From positions 1-64,000 of the forward strand of contig CAAFQM010000126.1 of NCBI GenBank assembly GCA_900765105.1: a DNA stretch of 64,000 nt, read 5' to 3'. The notes beneath the pieces are model-generated. The model made no database searches and was not told the DNA's origin. It saw only the letters and a list, made by a program, of their open reading frames with translations. Numbering within the stretch: the stretch's first letter is position 1; the number at the start of each line of letters is the position of its first letter. The position numbers and the translations under genes were made by a program. Source of the DNA: an uncultured Faecalibacterium sp. (lineage in GTDB: Bacteria; Bacillota; Clostridia; Oscillospirales; Ruminococcaceae). Positions 44,260 to 54,241 of this stretch are shown here, piece by piece.

Positions 44260-44515
44260 ATAGGGGAGCGAAAAAAGCCCGTTTCCCGGATTTTGAACCT
44301 TTCCAGTGGCTTTCCACCGATTCCGGCCTGTGTGGACCTCTTTTACAATTTTCGTCTGTTTGATTGTGTTTTTTCTTCGACCTTTGTTTTTTCGTTTCGG
44401 ATGCTCAAACTTCTTTTGGCATGTCGGCATGAATCAGCGCGCCCAATGGTGCTGATATTTGCGCCGTCAAATCATTTTATTTTTTGTACCATAGCCACCA
44501 TCGTTCATTCCATTT
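44260..44515. other. AT-richer non-coding segment between dif and the recombinase gene
   Basis: About 250 bases with poly-T tracts and lower GC than the surrounding genes. No credible start codon with an RBS, RNA fold or strong repeat was seen. It may be an architectural flank of the terminus. Confidence 0.4.
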
Positions 44516-44554
44516 AAAAAAGCGCCTGATCGTTTTTCAATTACGGTCAGACGC
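44516..44554 (-). terminator. Terminator of the recombinase transcript
   Basis: On the minus strand GCGTCTGA and TCAGGCGC pair (one wobble) around a longer loop, then six T. Confidence 0.7.
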
Positions 44555-44588
44555 GGGTTTCTGGCAGACGCTTTCAAAACGGCTGCTT

Positions 44589-45806
44589 TCAGGAGTTGTT
44601 TTCTTGTGCAGTTGGCTCAACGCGCGGCAGTTCGTCCTGCTCAAGCTGTAAGCCAAGCCCGATTCCTGCAGAGCCTTCCAAAGGCTCCATCCGGGCTGGA
44701 TTTTCCGACAAATCGTCGGTTTCATCTTCTGGCTGGATGTTTTCTTTTATGCTCTTCCCTGTTTCCGGCTCTGTTGTATCCAAGCTTGCTTTTTTACGAG
44801 TGACTTTTCCGAGCGGATTTTCTTCGATCGCAGTTCGCACCTGAAATTCCTGCAGATGGGTGTAAATCTGCGTGGTCGATACGCTGCTATGGCCAAGCAG
44901 CTGCTTGAGGGTCAGGATGTCCACGTTTCCGGTCTGGTACATCAGCGTAGCTGCCGTGTGACGGAGTTTATGAGTGGAAAAACCTTTCAGACCGGCTGCT
45001 TTCATCGCGCCTGTCACAAGCTGCTCTACCCGCCGGTTTGAGATGCGTTCCTTGCGCCGCCGGGTAATGAATACTGCTTTTTCCTGCGGAAGAAGCCCTT
45101 CGATGGTATTGCGCTTTTTCAGATAAAGCTGCAGTGCATCCACGCAGGCATCATTCAGGTAGACCATGCGTTCCTTATGGCCTTTGCCGAACAGACGGAT
45201 CTGCCGGTTTTCCAGATCGATATCATCCAGATCCATGCCAACCAGTTCTGCAAGGCGCATCCCGCAGTTCAGAAACAGCACGACCATGCAGTAGTCCCGC
45301 TCCGGAAAGTCGCTCTGGGTCTGCGTGCTTTCCAGCAGATTCATGGACTGTTCCGCCGTCAGATACTTTGGAAGAACCTTGTCCTGTTTTGGCGGGTGGA
45401 TCGCCGCTGTCGGGTCGCTCTCGAGCTTGTTGACCTGATTGACAAGGTAATCATAGAAGCCGTGCAGGCTGGCCAGCCGACGGGCGGTCGATGACTTTTT
45501 GTTGCCGCATTCGCGGTTCAAAAAATACAGATATTCATAGATATCTTCTTTATTCACACTGGCCCAGAATGCGGTATCCAGCCCTTTCGGGTCAATATCT
45601 TTTATCTCACGATCTTCCGGCACAAGGCCGCGGCGGCGCTTCATAAAGCGGCTAAACCCCCGCAGGTCGCAGTAATAGCTGAAAGCTGTGTTAGCGCTCT
45701 TGCCGGCAATCACTTCCAGATAGCGAACATATGCTACAATATCCGGCGAAGCATCATCAAAAGGCTTGTGCTTTCCCGGATTTTTTTCGTCCAGATAAAT
45801 CGACAT
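44589..45806 (-). CDS. Xer-type tyrosine recombinase with acidic C-terminal extension
   Basis: A 405-residue site-specific recombinase. An N-terminal SAM-like DNA-binding domain (about 20-125) is followed by the catalytic domain with all five or six active residues: R184 (CGMRLAELVG), K208 (FGKGHKER), H279 and R282 (HKLRH), H306 (GHSS) and nucleophile Y315 (IYTH). This is the XerC/XerD pattern. Unlike those of about 300 residues, it carries a tail of some 90 residues (about 320-405), acidic and low in complexity. It lies beside the candidate dif and is the likely chromosome dimer resolvase. RBS GAGGAA. Confidence 0.87.
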   Translation of the reverse strand: MSIYLDEKNPGKHKPFDDASPDIVAYVRYLEVIAGKSANTAFSYYCDLRGFSRFMKRRRGLVPEDREIKDIDPKGLDTAFWASVNKEDIYEYLYFLNRECGNKKSSTARRLASLHGFYDYLVNQVNKLESDPTAAIHPPKQDKVLPKYLTAEQSMNLLESTQTQSDFPERDYCMVVLFLNCGMRLAELVGMDLDDIDLENRQIRLFGKGHKERMVYLNDACVDALQLYLKKRNTIEGLLPQEKAVFITRRRKERISNRRVEQLVTGAMKAAGLKGFSTHKLRHTAATLMYQTGNVDILTLKQLLGHSSVSTTQIYTHLQEFQVRTAIEENPLGKVTRKKASLDTTEPETGKSIKENIQPEDETDDLSENPARMEPLEGSAGIGLGLQLEQDELPRVEPTAQENNS

Positions 45807-45818
45807 AATTCCTCTTTT

Positions 45819-47231
45819 TTATAAGCGGTCTGCTTTCAGTGCATTGATGGCGTCTCCGATATAGGCAGCTCCGATCAGCTGCATCCCCGGATAATCCGCC
45901 TGATTCAGGTGATTCATGCTGTGCTTCGGAACCACAGCGCGTTCAAAGCCGATTCGTTCTGCCTCATGCAGACGTTGTTCCAGGTTCGGGACGCTCCGCA
46001 CTTCGCCGCCAAGTCCAACTTCACCAATAGCGATCAGCTTATCGCTGACCGGACGGTCCAGAAGCGACGAAACCATACTCAGGCAGACCGAGAGATCGCA
46101 GGCGGTGTCCCGAAGTGCAATTCCGCCAACGATATTGATGTAGACATCCAGATTGCCAAAGAAATAGCCTGCCCGCTTTTCCAGCACAGCGATCAGAAGA
46201 TTCATGCGGTTATAGTCATAGCCGCTGCAGGCACGGCGCGGCGCGGGGAAATTTGTTTTTGTGGCCAGCGCCTGGATCTCGCTCAGAATAGGGCGGCTGC
46301 CCTCGATGGTGCAAGCCACGCAGTTGCCCGAAACGCCCAGTGGGCGGCCTTCCAGCAGCATCTGCGAAGGATTTTCGATCTCTGCGAGTCCCTGCCCGGT
46401 CATATCAAACATGCCAAGCTCATTGGTGGAGCCATAGCGGTTTTTTGCGGCGCGCAGAATGCGGTACGGCAGCATCTTGTCGCCCTCAAAGTAAAGCACC
46501 GTATCCACGATGTGCTCCATGACCTTGGGGCCTGCAATGGCACCATCCTTGTTCACATGGCCCACAATGAACATCGGGATCTCCTGCTTTTTTGCCACCG
46601 CCAGCAGGCGTGCTGCGCTCTCCTTGACCTGACTGACCGTGCCGGAGGAGGAAGAGATATCCATGCACCGCATGGTCTGGATAGAGTCGATGACAACAAG
46701 GTCCGGTTTTTCCTTTTCAATCAGGCCGCAGATCTCGTCCACATCGTTCTCGGCCACAAGGAAGATGTTATCCTGCGGTACTTTCAGGCGGGCCGCCCGC
46801 AGCTTCACCTGCCGTACCGACTCCTCGCCCGTGATATAGAGCACACTGTGCTGGTTGGAAATTGCGCCGCACAGCTGCAGAAGCATCGTGGACTTGCCGA
46901 CACCCGGCTCACCACTCAGAAGCACCACACCGCCCAGCACGATGCCGCCGCCCAGCACACGGTCCAGCTCAGAGATGCCGGTCAGGATGCGGCTTTTTTC
47001 TTCGGTCGTGCTAATCTCGGAAAGGCGCTTTGCCGTCAGGGTCGTAACCCCCTCCGGGCGGGCGGCAGCCGCTTGCCGTGCCGCTGCAGTCCCGGCTTTG
47101 GGTGCTTCGGCAATCACATCCTCATTCATGGTATTCCAGCTGCCGCAGCTCGGGCAGCGTCCCATCCAGCGGGGACTTGTTTCCCCGCAGTTGGAACACA
47201 CATATACTGTTTTCAATTTTGGCTCTTTCAT
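45819..47231 (-). CDS. radA: DNA repair protein RadA
   Basis: A 470-residue branch-migration ATPase. It has an N-terminal zinc finger (C12, C15, C26, C29), a RecA-like core with Walker A GEPGVGKST near 98-106 and the RadA motif KNRYG near 264 (KNRFG in most homologues), and a Lon-like C-terminal domain. It is in tandem with the recombinase gene 12 bases further on and shares the promoter at 47269-47297. radA beside a terminal recombinase is logical for recombination-linked chromosome resolution. Confidence 0.94.
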   Translation of the reverse strand: MKEPKLKTVYVCSNCGETSPRWMGRCPSCGSWNTMNEDVIAEAPKAGTAAARQAAAARPEGVTTLTAKRLSEISTTEEKSRILTGISELDRVLGGGIVLGGVVLLSGEPGVGKSTMLLQLCGAISNQHSVLYITGEESVRQVKLRAARLKVPQDNIFLVAENDVDEICGLIEKEKPDLVVIDSIQTMRCMDISSSSGTVSQVKESAARLLAVAKKQEIPMFIVGHVNKDGAIAGPKVMEHIVDTVLYFEGDKMLPYRILRAAKNRYGSTNELGMFDMTGQGLAEIENPSQMLLEGRPLGVSGNCVACTIEGSRPILSEIQALATKTNFPAPRRACSGYDYNRMNLLIAVLEKRAGYFFGNLDVYINIVGGIALRDTACDLSVCLSMVSSLLDRPVSDKLIAIGEVGLGGEVRSVPNLEQRLHEAERIGFERAVVPKHSMNHLNQADYPGMQLIGAAYIGDAINALKADRL

Positions 47232-47268
47232 GAAGTTCTCCTGCTATTTCATATAAAGCATTTTCTTC

Positions 47269-47297
47269 ATTGTAGCATATAACACTCTGTTCTGCAA
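47269..47297 (-). promoter_or_regulatory. Promoter of radA and the recombinase gene
   Basis: On the minus strand TTGCAG (47292-47297), a 17-bp spacer and TACAAT (47269-47274), with a TG extension. Confidence 0.6.
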
Positions 47298-47303
47298 GAA
47301 AAA

Positions 47304-48044
47304 TCAGAGTAGTCGGCTTTCGATGCAGGCCATTCCGCAAGCCGCGCCGCATAAAGGCACAAACAGTGCAAGTGTGAGAAGATACTGCCGTATCAGAATA
47401 CTGGTATCCGGCCGGCTCTTCGCCGGAATGCTTCTCCGGAATGAGTATTCCCGGAGCTTTTCGCTGACACGCAATGCAGATGCAGAAAGAATACACAGAC
47501 ATGACTCTGCGATGGAAGATGGAAGTGCAGTGAACAGGATGACCAGCAGCTTTTCCTTCCAGCTTGTCCCGTTCAGGAGATGAAGCATCAGCAGGCCGCC
47601 TCCGGTGCCATAGAGCATCAGGAAAAGTGAGATCAGCGCTGGACCAAATGCAGAAAAGCCGGACAAGAGTAAAACCGTTGCCGCGGTTGCCAATGTAAAA
47701 TATTCCGCAGCAAAAAGCGCTGCGGTGTGCGTGCCAGAATCTGTGAAACAGTTGAGCCAGATGTTCAGATACGCGTTCAGCCATTCCAGCTGAAATCCGC
47801 TGCACATCGCCCGGATGACCCCGGCAGCAGCCGTTCCGGATAACACAGCAACAGCCAGAAGCCAGAGATCCTTTTCCGCCATGGGTCCCCGCTTTTTCTT
47901 CAAAGATACGGTTCTGATTTGGCTCTCCGGTTCTCTGCCCGGCTCCGGAGAGCAGCAGTTTCCCTGCACTGCAGGTACAGGAAGCTGCCGTACAGACTCA
48001 GCTGCCTGATCGGTAAATGTATGATTCTGCTGGTAGATCCACAT
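47304..48044 (-). CDS. SpoIIM-like multi-pass membrane protein
   Basis: A 246-residue membrane protein: a hydrophilic N-terminus of about 55 residues, then five or six hydrophobic segments. Its core (LLSGFSAFGPALISLFLMLYG) resembles the LLGFxxIGxPL region of stage II sporulation protein M and related clostridial proteins. That call rests on pattern only. The ATG at 48044 was chosen because AAGGAG lies ten bases upstream; an extension to 48104 reads into the neighbour. If correct, it is another sporulation-era remnant in this genome. Confidence 0.5.
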   Translation of the reverse strand: MWIYQQNHTFTDQAAESVRQLPVPAVQGNCCSPEPGREPESQIRTVSLKKKRGPMAEKDLWLLAVAVLSGTAAAGVIRAMCSGFQLEWLNAYLNIWLNCFTDSGTHTAALFAAEYFTLATAATVLLLSGFSAFGPALISLFLMLYGTGGGLLMLHLLNGTSWKEKLLVILFTALPSSIAESCLCILSASALRVSEKLREYSFRRSIPAKSRPDTSILIRQYLLTLALFVPLCGAACGMACIESRLL

Positions 48045-48069
48045 TCTGCTTTGTCTCCTTCCGGACTGT

Positions 48070-48465
48070 TCAATGGATATGCTTTTTTGCAGGGACACGG
48101 ACACCCAAAAATCCGCCCAGAATGCCGCACAAAACAGCTACGGCAAACCGCGTGAGGATGGATCGCTCCATTGGAAAACCAGCCGGAAAAGTCAGGATCG
48201 CCAGCAACGCAGCAAATATCAGCCCCTGTACGGCACCGCAGAGCAGGCCGCCTTCCCGATTCCGGAATGCGGCGAGCCATCCGCTGAAAAAGCTGCCGGC
48301 ACCTGCCGCAACCGTTGCCAGCAGCGCCGCAGAAGAACCGGAAAGCTCCCGCGATACCATCAGGAACGCCATTCCTGCAAGGCATACGGCCATCATCAGA
48401 GCGCCCATCAGCCCGGCAAACAGCCAGACGCCAAATCCCGCCTGGAATCTTTTTCTCTCAGACAT
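48070..48465 (-). CDS. TIGR04086 family membrane protein
   Basis: A 131-residue protein with four hydrophobic segments, matching the TIGR04086 family of Clostridia in size and in repeated Gly-rich helices (FFSGWLAAFRNREGG; LCGILGGFLGVRVP). In many Clostridia this gene lies next to yajC and to the SCIFF gene; here yajC is adjacent but the SCIFF gene is 30 kb away. The function is unknown. Confidence 0.65.
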   Translation of the reverse strand: MSERKRFQAGFGVWLFAGLMGALMMAVCLAGMAFLMVSRELSGSSAALLATVAAGAGSFFSGWLAAFRNREGGLLCGAVQGLIFAALLAILTFPAGFPMERSILTRFAVAVLCGILGGFLGVRVPAKKHIH

Positions 48466-48530
48466 AAAAACGCGCCTCCCTGCTACAATGCTATGCAGGA
48501 AAGCGCGTCGGATATGCTCTTTGATAAAAA

Positions 48531-48848
48531 TTACTTCTTGTCGGAAGCGGCCTTGTCCATGTTCAGCTTCTCGACCGATGCGATGGCAGTCTTAGTGAAG
48601 CGGATCTTCACACGGTCAGCGCCGGTCTCCAGAACAAAGGTGTCGTCCTTGATGGCAACAACGCGGCCGATGACACCGCCGATGGTGGTGACCTGATCGC
48701 CGATCTCCAGGCTGCTGCGCATGGCGGCGTCCTTCTTTTCCTGCTTCTTCTGGGGACGATAGATCATGAAGTACAGCAGGACCAGCATCAGTGCCAGCGT
48801 GAAGAACAGGCTGATGTAGCCTTCGGATGTGGTAGTCAGAAATTGCAT
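48531..48848 (-). CDS. yajC: Preprotein translocase subunit YajC
   Basis: A 105-residue accessory of SecDF. It has one N-terminal transmembrane segment (about 12-31) followed by YRPQKKQEKK and the LEIGDQVTTIGGVIGRV core typical of YajC. The ATG at 48848 follows AGGAGA by eight bases. The promoter at 48883-48911 overlaps the 3' end of the tgt region, so the gene has its own start. Confidence 0.93.
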   Translation of the reverse strand: MQFLTTTSEGYISLFFTLALMLVLLYFMIYRPQKKQEKKDAAMRSSLEIGDQVTTIGGVIGRVVAIKDDTFVLETGADRVKIRFTKTAIASVEKLNMDKAASDKK

Positions 48849-48882
48849 GGGCAAAATCTCCTCTCAAAATTCAGATGAATTT

Positions 48883-48911
48883 ATTATACCCTTTTAAACG
48901 ACACGTTGCAA
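48883..48911 (-). promoter_or_regulatory. Promoter of yajC
   Basis: On the minus strand TTGCAA (48906-48911), a 17-bp spacer and TATAAT (48883-48888). Confidence 0.8.
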
Positions 48912-48920
48912 GGGCTATTC

Positions 48921-50138
<1,218 letters not shown>

Positions 50139-50169
50139 TCAGAAATAAAACCATATCACCGAGAAAAAA

Positions 50170-51198
50170 TCAGAGAATCAGCATCGCATCGCCAAAACTG
50201 AAGAAGCGGTATTTTTCCTCAACCGCCACCTTGTAAGCCGCCATTGTCTTCTCGTAGCCGTAGAGAGCGGACACAAGCATGATCAGGGTGCTCTCTGGCA
50301 GATGGAAGTTGGTGATCAAACCGTCGATGCAGTTGAACTTCACGCCAGGATACAGGAAGATAGAGGTGTTGCCGCTGCAGGCGCGGATCTCGCCGTACTT
50401 TGCGGCAACTGCTTCCAGCGTGCGGCAGCTGGTGGTGCCCACGGCGATCACGCGGTGCCCGGCGGCCTTGGTGTCGCGGATCATCTGCGCGGTCTTTTCG
50501 TCGATGCAATACCACTCGCTGTGCATCTTGTGGTCGGTAATCTCGTCTTCCTGCACGGGACGGAAGGTGCCGAGGCCGACGTGCAGAGTCACTTCGGCAA
50601 TGTTCACGCCCTTGGCGCGGATAGTATCCATCAGCTCCGGGGTAAAGTGCAGGCCGGCCGTGGGAGCCGCAGCGCTGCCAAGCTCCTTTGCATAAACGGT
50701 CTGATACTGGCTCTGGTCTTCCAGCTGCTTCGTGATGTAGGGCGGCAGCGGCATTTTGCCGAACTCGTCCAGTTTTTCATAAAGCGTCTCGGTATCATAA
50801 TAGAATGTAACGTACTTGTTGCCGTCTTCCAAGGTTTCATCTACCACGGCGGTCAGACTGCCGTCGCCGAAGCTGACCTTCGTGCCGGGCTGCATCCGCT
50901 TACCGGGCTTTGCCAGACACTCCCACTGGTCGCCTTTCACCTGACGGAGCAGCAGCAGCTCACACACGGCACCAGTGGGCTGTTTGATGCCGACGATGCG
51001 GGCCGGCAGGACCTTGGAGTTGTTGACAACCAGCAGGTCGCCCGGTTCCAGATATTCCGGCAGGTCACGGAAGATCCGGTGCTGGATGCTGTCGTCCTTC
51101 TGGCTCAGCACCATCAGCCGTGCAGAATCCCGGGGGGATGCCGGTTCCTGTGCAATGAGCTCTTTGGGTAAATCATACCAAAAATCTTTTTTTAACAT
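50170..51198 (-). CDS. queA: S-adenosylmethionine:tRNA ribosyltransferase-isomerase
   Basis: The 342-residue QueA adds the cyclopentene epoxide of queuosine to preQ1-tRNA. It starts with FWYDLPKELIAQEP (family FDYDLPxELIAQxP) and shows GDLLVVNNSKVLPARI near 54-69, TAGLHFTP near 173 and the LHVGLGTFRPV motif near 195. The ATG at 51198 is chosen over the TTG at 51207. Promoter at 51276-51304. Confidence 0.95.
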   Translation of the reverse strand: MLKKDFWYDLPKELIAQEPASPRDSARLMVLSQKDDSIQHRIFRDLPEYLEPGDLLVVNNSKVLPARIVGIKQPTGAVCELLLLRQVKGDQWECLAKPGKRMQPGTKVSFGDGSLTAVVDETLEDGNKYVTFYYDTETLYEKLDEFGKMPLPPYITKQLEDQSQYQTVYAKELGSAAAPTAGLHFTPELMDTIRAKGVNIAEVTLHVGLGTFRPVQEDEITDHKMHSEWYCIDEKTAQMIRDTKAAGHRVIAVGTTSCRTLEAVAAKYGEIRACSGNTSIFLYPGVKFNCIDGLITNFHLPESTLIMLVSALYGYEKTMAAYKVAVEEKYRFFSFGDAMLIL

Positions 51199-51275
51199 AG
51201 TGCGCAATTTGCCTTTCCGATGATTGACACGGACACCGTATCAATGATATCATAAAATCTGTATAAACAGTATCT

Positions 51276-51304
51276 ATTATATTGCATTGCGGTTTGGTTT
51301 GCAA
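51276..51304 (-). promoter_or_regulatory. Promoter of queA-tgt
   Basis: On the minus strand TTGCAA (51299-51304), a 17-bp spacer and TATAAT (51276-51281), with a 10-bp palindrome ATGATATCAT at 51244-51253 between it and the gene. Confidence 0.78.
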
Positions 51305-51362
51305 GCCGTGATCTGCGCAATCGTAATATTTATTGCTCTGGCTGAAAGGAAAGGTGCTGGAA

Positions 51363-52445
51363 ATGGAAAAACAGTATAAAGTGGGTATCGTAGGTGCAAC
51401 CGGTATGGTGGGTCAGCGTTTTGTGACGCTGCTGGAAAATCATCCCTGGTTCAAGCTGACCGTTCTGGCTGCGTCTGGCCGCAGCGCAGGCAAGACCTAC
51501 GAGGAAGCCGTCGGTTCCCGTTGGGCCATGACCGTTCCCATGCCCGAGAGTGTGAAGAAGATGGTCGTGCTGGACGCTTCCAAGGTGGAAGAGGTCGCTT
51601 CTCAGGTGGACTTCATCTTCTGCGCTGTCAACATGCCGAAGGATGAGATCAAGGCTCTGGAAGAAGCCTACGCCAAGGCCGAGTGCCCGGTTGTCTCCAA
51701 CAACAGTGCAAACCGCTTTACCCCGGATGTGCCGATGGTCGTGCCCGAGATCAATGCCGACCACATCGAGATCATTCCGGCACAGCGCAAGCGTCTGGGC
51801 ACCAAGCGCGGCTTCATTGCCGTCAAGTCCAACTGCAGCCTGCAGAGCTATGTTCCCGCCCTGCACCCGCTGATGAAGGACTTTGGCGTCAGCAAGGCGC
51901 TGGTCTGCACCTATCAGGCGATTTCCGGCGCAGGCAAGACCTTCGACCGGATGCCTGAGATCGTGGACAACGTCATCCCCTACATCGGCGGCGAAGAGGA
52001 AAAGAGTGAGCGCGAGCCGCTGAAGCTGTGGGGCCACATCGAGGGCGACCACATCGTCAACGCAGAGAAGCCTGTGATCACCGCACAGTGCTTCCGTGTG
52101 CCCGTTTCTGACGGTCACACTGCTGCCGTGTTCGTAAGCTTCGAGAAGAAGCCTACCAAGGAGCAGATGATCGAAGCATGGGAGAAGTTCCGCGGTCCCG
52201 CGCAGGAGCTGAACCTGCCCAGCGCACCCAAGCAGTTCCTGCACTACTTCACCGAGCCGGACCGTCCGCAGCCCAAGCTGGACCGCAACACCGAGAACGG
52301 TATGGCAGTGTGCATCGGCCGTCTGCGTGAGGATACCCTGTTTGATTACAAGTTTGCCTGCATGAGCCACAACACCCTGCGCGGCGCTGCAGGCGGCGGC
52401 GTTCTGCTGGCAGAACTGCTGGCAGCAAAGGGCTATTTTGACTAA
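51363..52445 (+). CDS. asd: Aspartate-semialdehyde dehydrogenase
   Basis: A 360-residue enzyme of the aspartate pathway that makes aspartate semialdehyde from aspartyl phosphate. GATGMVGQ at 11-18 binds NADP and C158 in SNCSLQSY is the likely catalytic cysteine. Sequence and length look like the archaeal/fungal-type branch rather than the Escherichia coli type. The start at 51363 has AAAGGAAAGG upstream. It begins a plus-strand block (asd-dapA-dapB) in an otherwise minus-strand arm. Confidence 0.92.
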   Translation: MEKQYKVGIVGATGMVGQRFVTLLENHPWFKLTVLAASGRSAGKTYEEAVGSRWAMTVPMPESVKKMVVLDASKVEEVASQVDFIFCAVNMPKDEIKALEEAYAKAECPVVSNNSANRFTPDVPMVVPEINADHIEIIPAQRKRLGTKRGFIAVKSNCSLQSYVPALHPLMKDFGVSKALVCTYQAISGAGKTFDRMPEIVDNVIPYIGGEEEKSEREPLKLWGHIEGDHIVNAEKPVITAQCFRVPVSDGHTAAVFVSFEKKPTKEQMIEAWEKFRGPAQELNLPSAPKQFLHYFTEPDRPQPKLDRNTENGMAVCIGRLREDTLFDYKFACMSHNTLRGAAGGGVLLAELLAAKGYFD

Positions 52446-52487
52446 GCATATTTTGCGCGAAAACGCATGCAAAGGAGTTTTTAGGTT

Positions 52488-53381
52488 ATGAAGAATCCTG
52501 TCTTTACCGGCGCGGGCGTTGCGATCATCACCCCGATGTACGAGGACGGAAGCATCAATTTTGACGAGCTGGGCCGTATTATCGAGGACCAGATCGCCCG
52601 CGGCACCGATGCCATCGTGATCTGCGGTACCACCGGCGAGTGCTCTACCATGACCGACGAAGAGCAGCTGGCCGCCATCAAGTACACGGTGGACGTTGTG
52701 AATCACCGTGTGCCTGTGATCGCAGGTGCCGGTTCCAACGATACGGATCATGGCTGTGCACTGGCTGCAAAGTCCGCTGAGTGCGGCGCAGATGCGCTGC
52801 TGATGGTCACCCCGTACTACAACAAGACCTCTCAGGCTGGTCTTGTCGCCCACTTTACTGCCATGGCAGAAGCAGGCGGCATCCCCGTCATCGTGTACAA
52901 TGTGCCTTCCCGCACGGGCCTGAACATTGCGCCGGAGACGGCTCTGGAGCTGAGCAAGCATCCGCTGATCAACGGCATCAAGGAAGCTTCCGGCAATATT
53001 TCGCAGGTGGCAAAGATCGCGCAGCTGTGCGGTGATGAGCTGAACATTTACTCCGGTAACGATGATCAGATGGTTCCTCTGCTGGCTTTGGGCGGCAAGG
53101 GCGTCATCAGTGTTGTTTCCAACGTCAAACCGGAGCTGGTGCACAACTGCTGCAAGGCATTCTTTGACGGTGATACCGCAAAGGCACGCGAGTTGCAGCT
53201 GGAGATGCTGCCGCTGGCAGACGCTCTGTTCTGCGAGGTGAACCCCATCCCGGTGAAGTACGCCATGAACGTGCTCGGCTGGGAGGCCGGCGAATGCCGT
53301 CTGCCTCTGGTAGAACCCAGTGACGCACACAAGGAGTATATCGAAAAGGCTTTGCAGGAAGCAGGTCTGATCCAGGAATGA
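52488..53381 (+). CDS. dapA: 4-hydroxy-tetrahydrodipicolinate synthase
   Basis: The 297-residue aldolase that condenses pyruvate with aspartate semialdehyde, first step of the lysine/DAP branch. The Schiff-base lysine is K165 (GIKEASG). Supporting residues are T48/T49 in GTTGE, Y137 and R142. AAAGGAG lies eight to ten bases before the start. It follows asd by 42 bases. Confidence 0.95.
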   Translation: MKNPVFTGAGVAIITPMYEDGSINFDELGRIIEDQIARGTDAIVICGTTGECSTMTDEEQLAAIKYTVDVVNHRVPVIAGAGSNDTDHGCALAAKSAECGADALLMVTPYYNKTSQAGLVAHFTAMAEAGGIPVIVYNVPSRTGLNIAPETALELSKHPLINGIKEASGNISQVAKIAQLCGDELNIYSGNDDQMVPLLALGGKGVISVVSNVKPELVHNCCKAFFDGDTAKARELQLEMLPLADALFCEVNPIPVKYAMNVLGWEAGECRLPLVEPSDAHKEYIEKALQEAGLIQE

Positions 53382-53389
53382 TCCAGCAC

Positions 53390-53421
53390 AAAATGCCCGG
53401 CGGCTCCTGCCCGGGCATTTT
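53390..53421 (+). terminator. Terminator after dapA
   Basis: AAAATGCCCGG and CCGGGCATTTT pair around a 10-nt loop. It may partly separate dapA from dapB. Confidence 0.82.
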
Positions 53422-53466
53422 GCCGTATTTGTCGCACCCATAACAGCGGCAGGAAGGGATAAAATT

Positions 53467-54225
53467 ATGACAGAAATTGTGATTCAGGGTATTGGCGGCC
53501 GGATGGGCCATGTTCTGTGCGACCTGATCGCGCAGCGTGAGGATTGCTGTGTTGTCGCCGGTATCGATGTGAAAGATGGCGAGCAGAACGGTATCCCGGT
53601 TTACGACAGTCTGGAAAAGCTGAACGGCAAGGGCGATGTGATCATCGATTTCAGCTCCCCTGCTGCCGTGGAGAAGGCTCTGCCTTACTGCGAAGCTCAC
53701 AAGCTGCCCATCGTGGTCTGCACAACAGGTTTGTCCGAGGAGCTGCAGCTGAAGGTCGTGCAGCTGTCCCGCACGGTGCCTGTCTTCAAAAGCGCCAACA
53801 TGTCCATGGGCATCAATGTGCTTTCCGAGCTGTGCAAGCGTGCCTCGGCCATTCTGGGCGTGAACTACGATGTCGAGATCGTCGAGCAGCACCACCATAA
53901 TAAGCTGGATGCTCCCAGTGGAACGGCTTTGATGCTGGCCGATGCAATCAACGAGCAGAACAACGGTGAGTATCACTATGTCTACGACCGCTCTGCGGTC
54001 CGTCAGAAGCGCGACCCGAAGGAGATCGGCATCAGCTCCGTGCGCGGCGGCAGTATTGTGGGCGACCATGAAGTGCTGTTCTGCGGCCCGGATGAGGTGA
54101 TCACCCTCAAGCATACCGCATACTCCCGCAACATTTTTGCAAATGGTGCGGTCAATGCTGCTGTCTATCTGGCAAATAAGGAACCGGGCCTGTACAATAT
54201 GGGCGACCTGATCGCAGCTCTTTGA
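53467..54225 (+). CDS. dapB: 4-hydroxy-tetrahydrodipicolinate reductase
   Basis: A 252-residue enzyme that reduces the DapA product. The Rossmann motif GIGGRMG lies at 7-13 and the DapB signature EQHHHNKLDAPSGTA near 140. AGGAAGGG precedes the start. In the typical Firmicute form it is a tetramer using NADH or NADPH. It comes 85 bases after dapA. Confidence 0.96.
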   Translation: MTEIVIQGIGGRMGHVLCDLIAQREDCCVVAGIDVKDGEQNGIPVYDSLEKLNGKGDVIIDFSSPAAVEKALPYCEAHKLPIVVCTTGLSEELQLKVVQLSRTVPVFKSANMSMGINVLSELCKRASAILGVNYDVEIVEQHHHNKLDAPSGTALMLADAINEQNNGEYHYVYDRSAVRQKRDPKEIGISSVRGGSIVGDHEVLFCGPDEVITLKHTAYSRNIFANGAVNAAVYLANKEPGLYNMGDLIAAL

Positions 54226-54241
54226 GCTGTAGAACCGGCAT

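Noticed and set aside
44293..44517. 74-residue ORF in the terminus intergenic region
   Set aside because: No RBS, Cys/Phe-rich random composition, and no similarity I recognise.
44589..45806. Phage or integrative element integrase
   Set aside because: No other mobile genes, attachment duplications or tRNA target are near; radA in tandem and a dif-like site favour a housekeeping Xer role.
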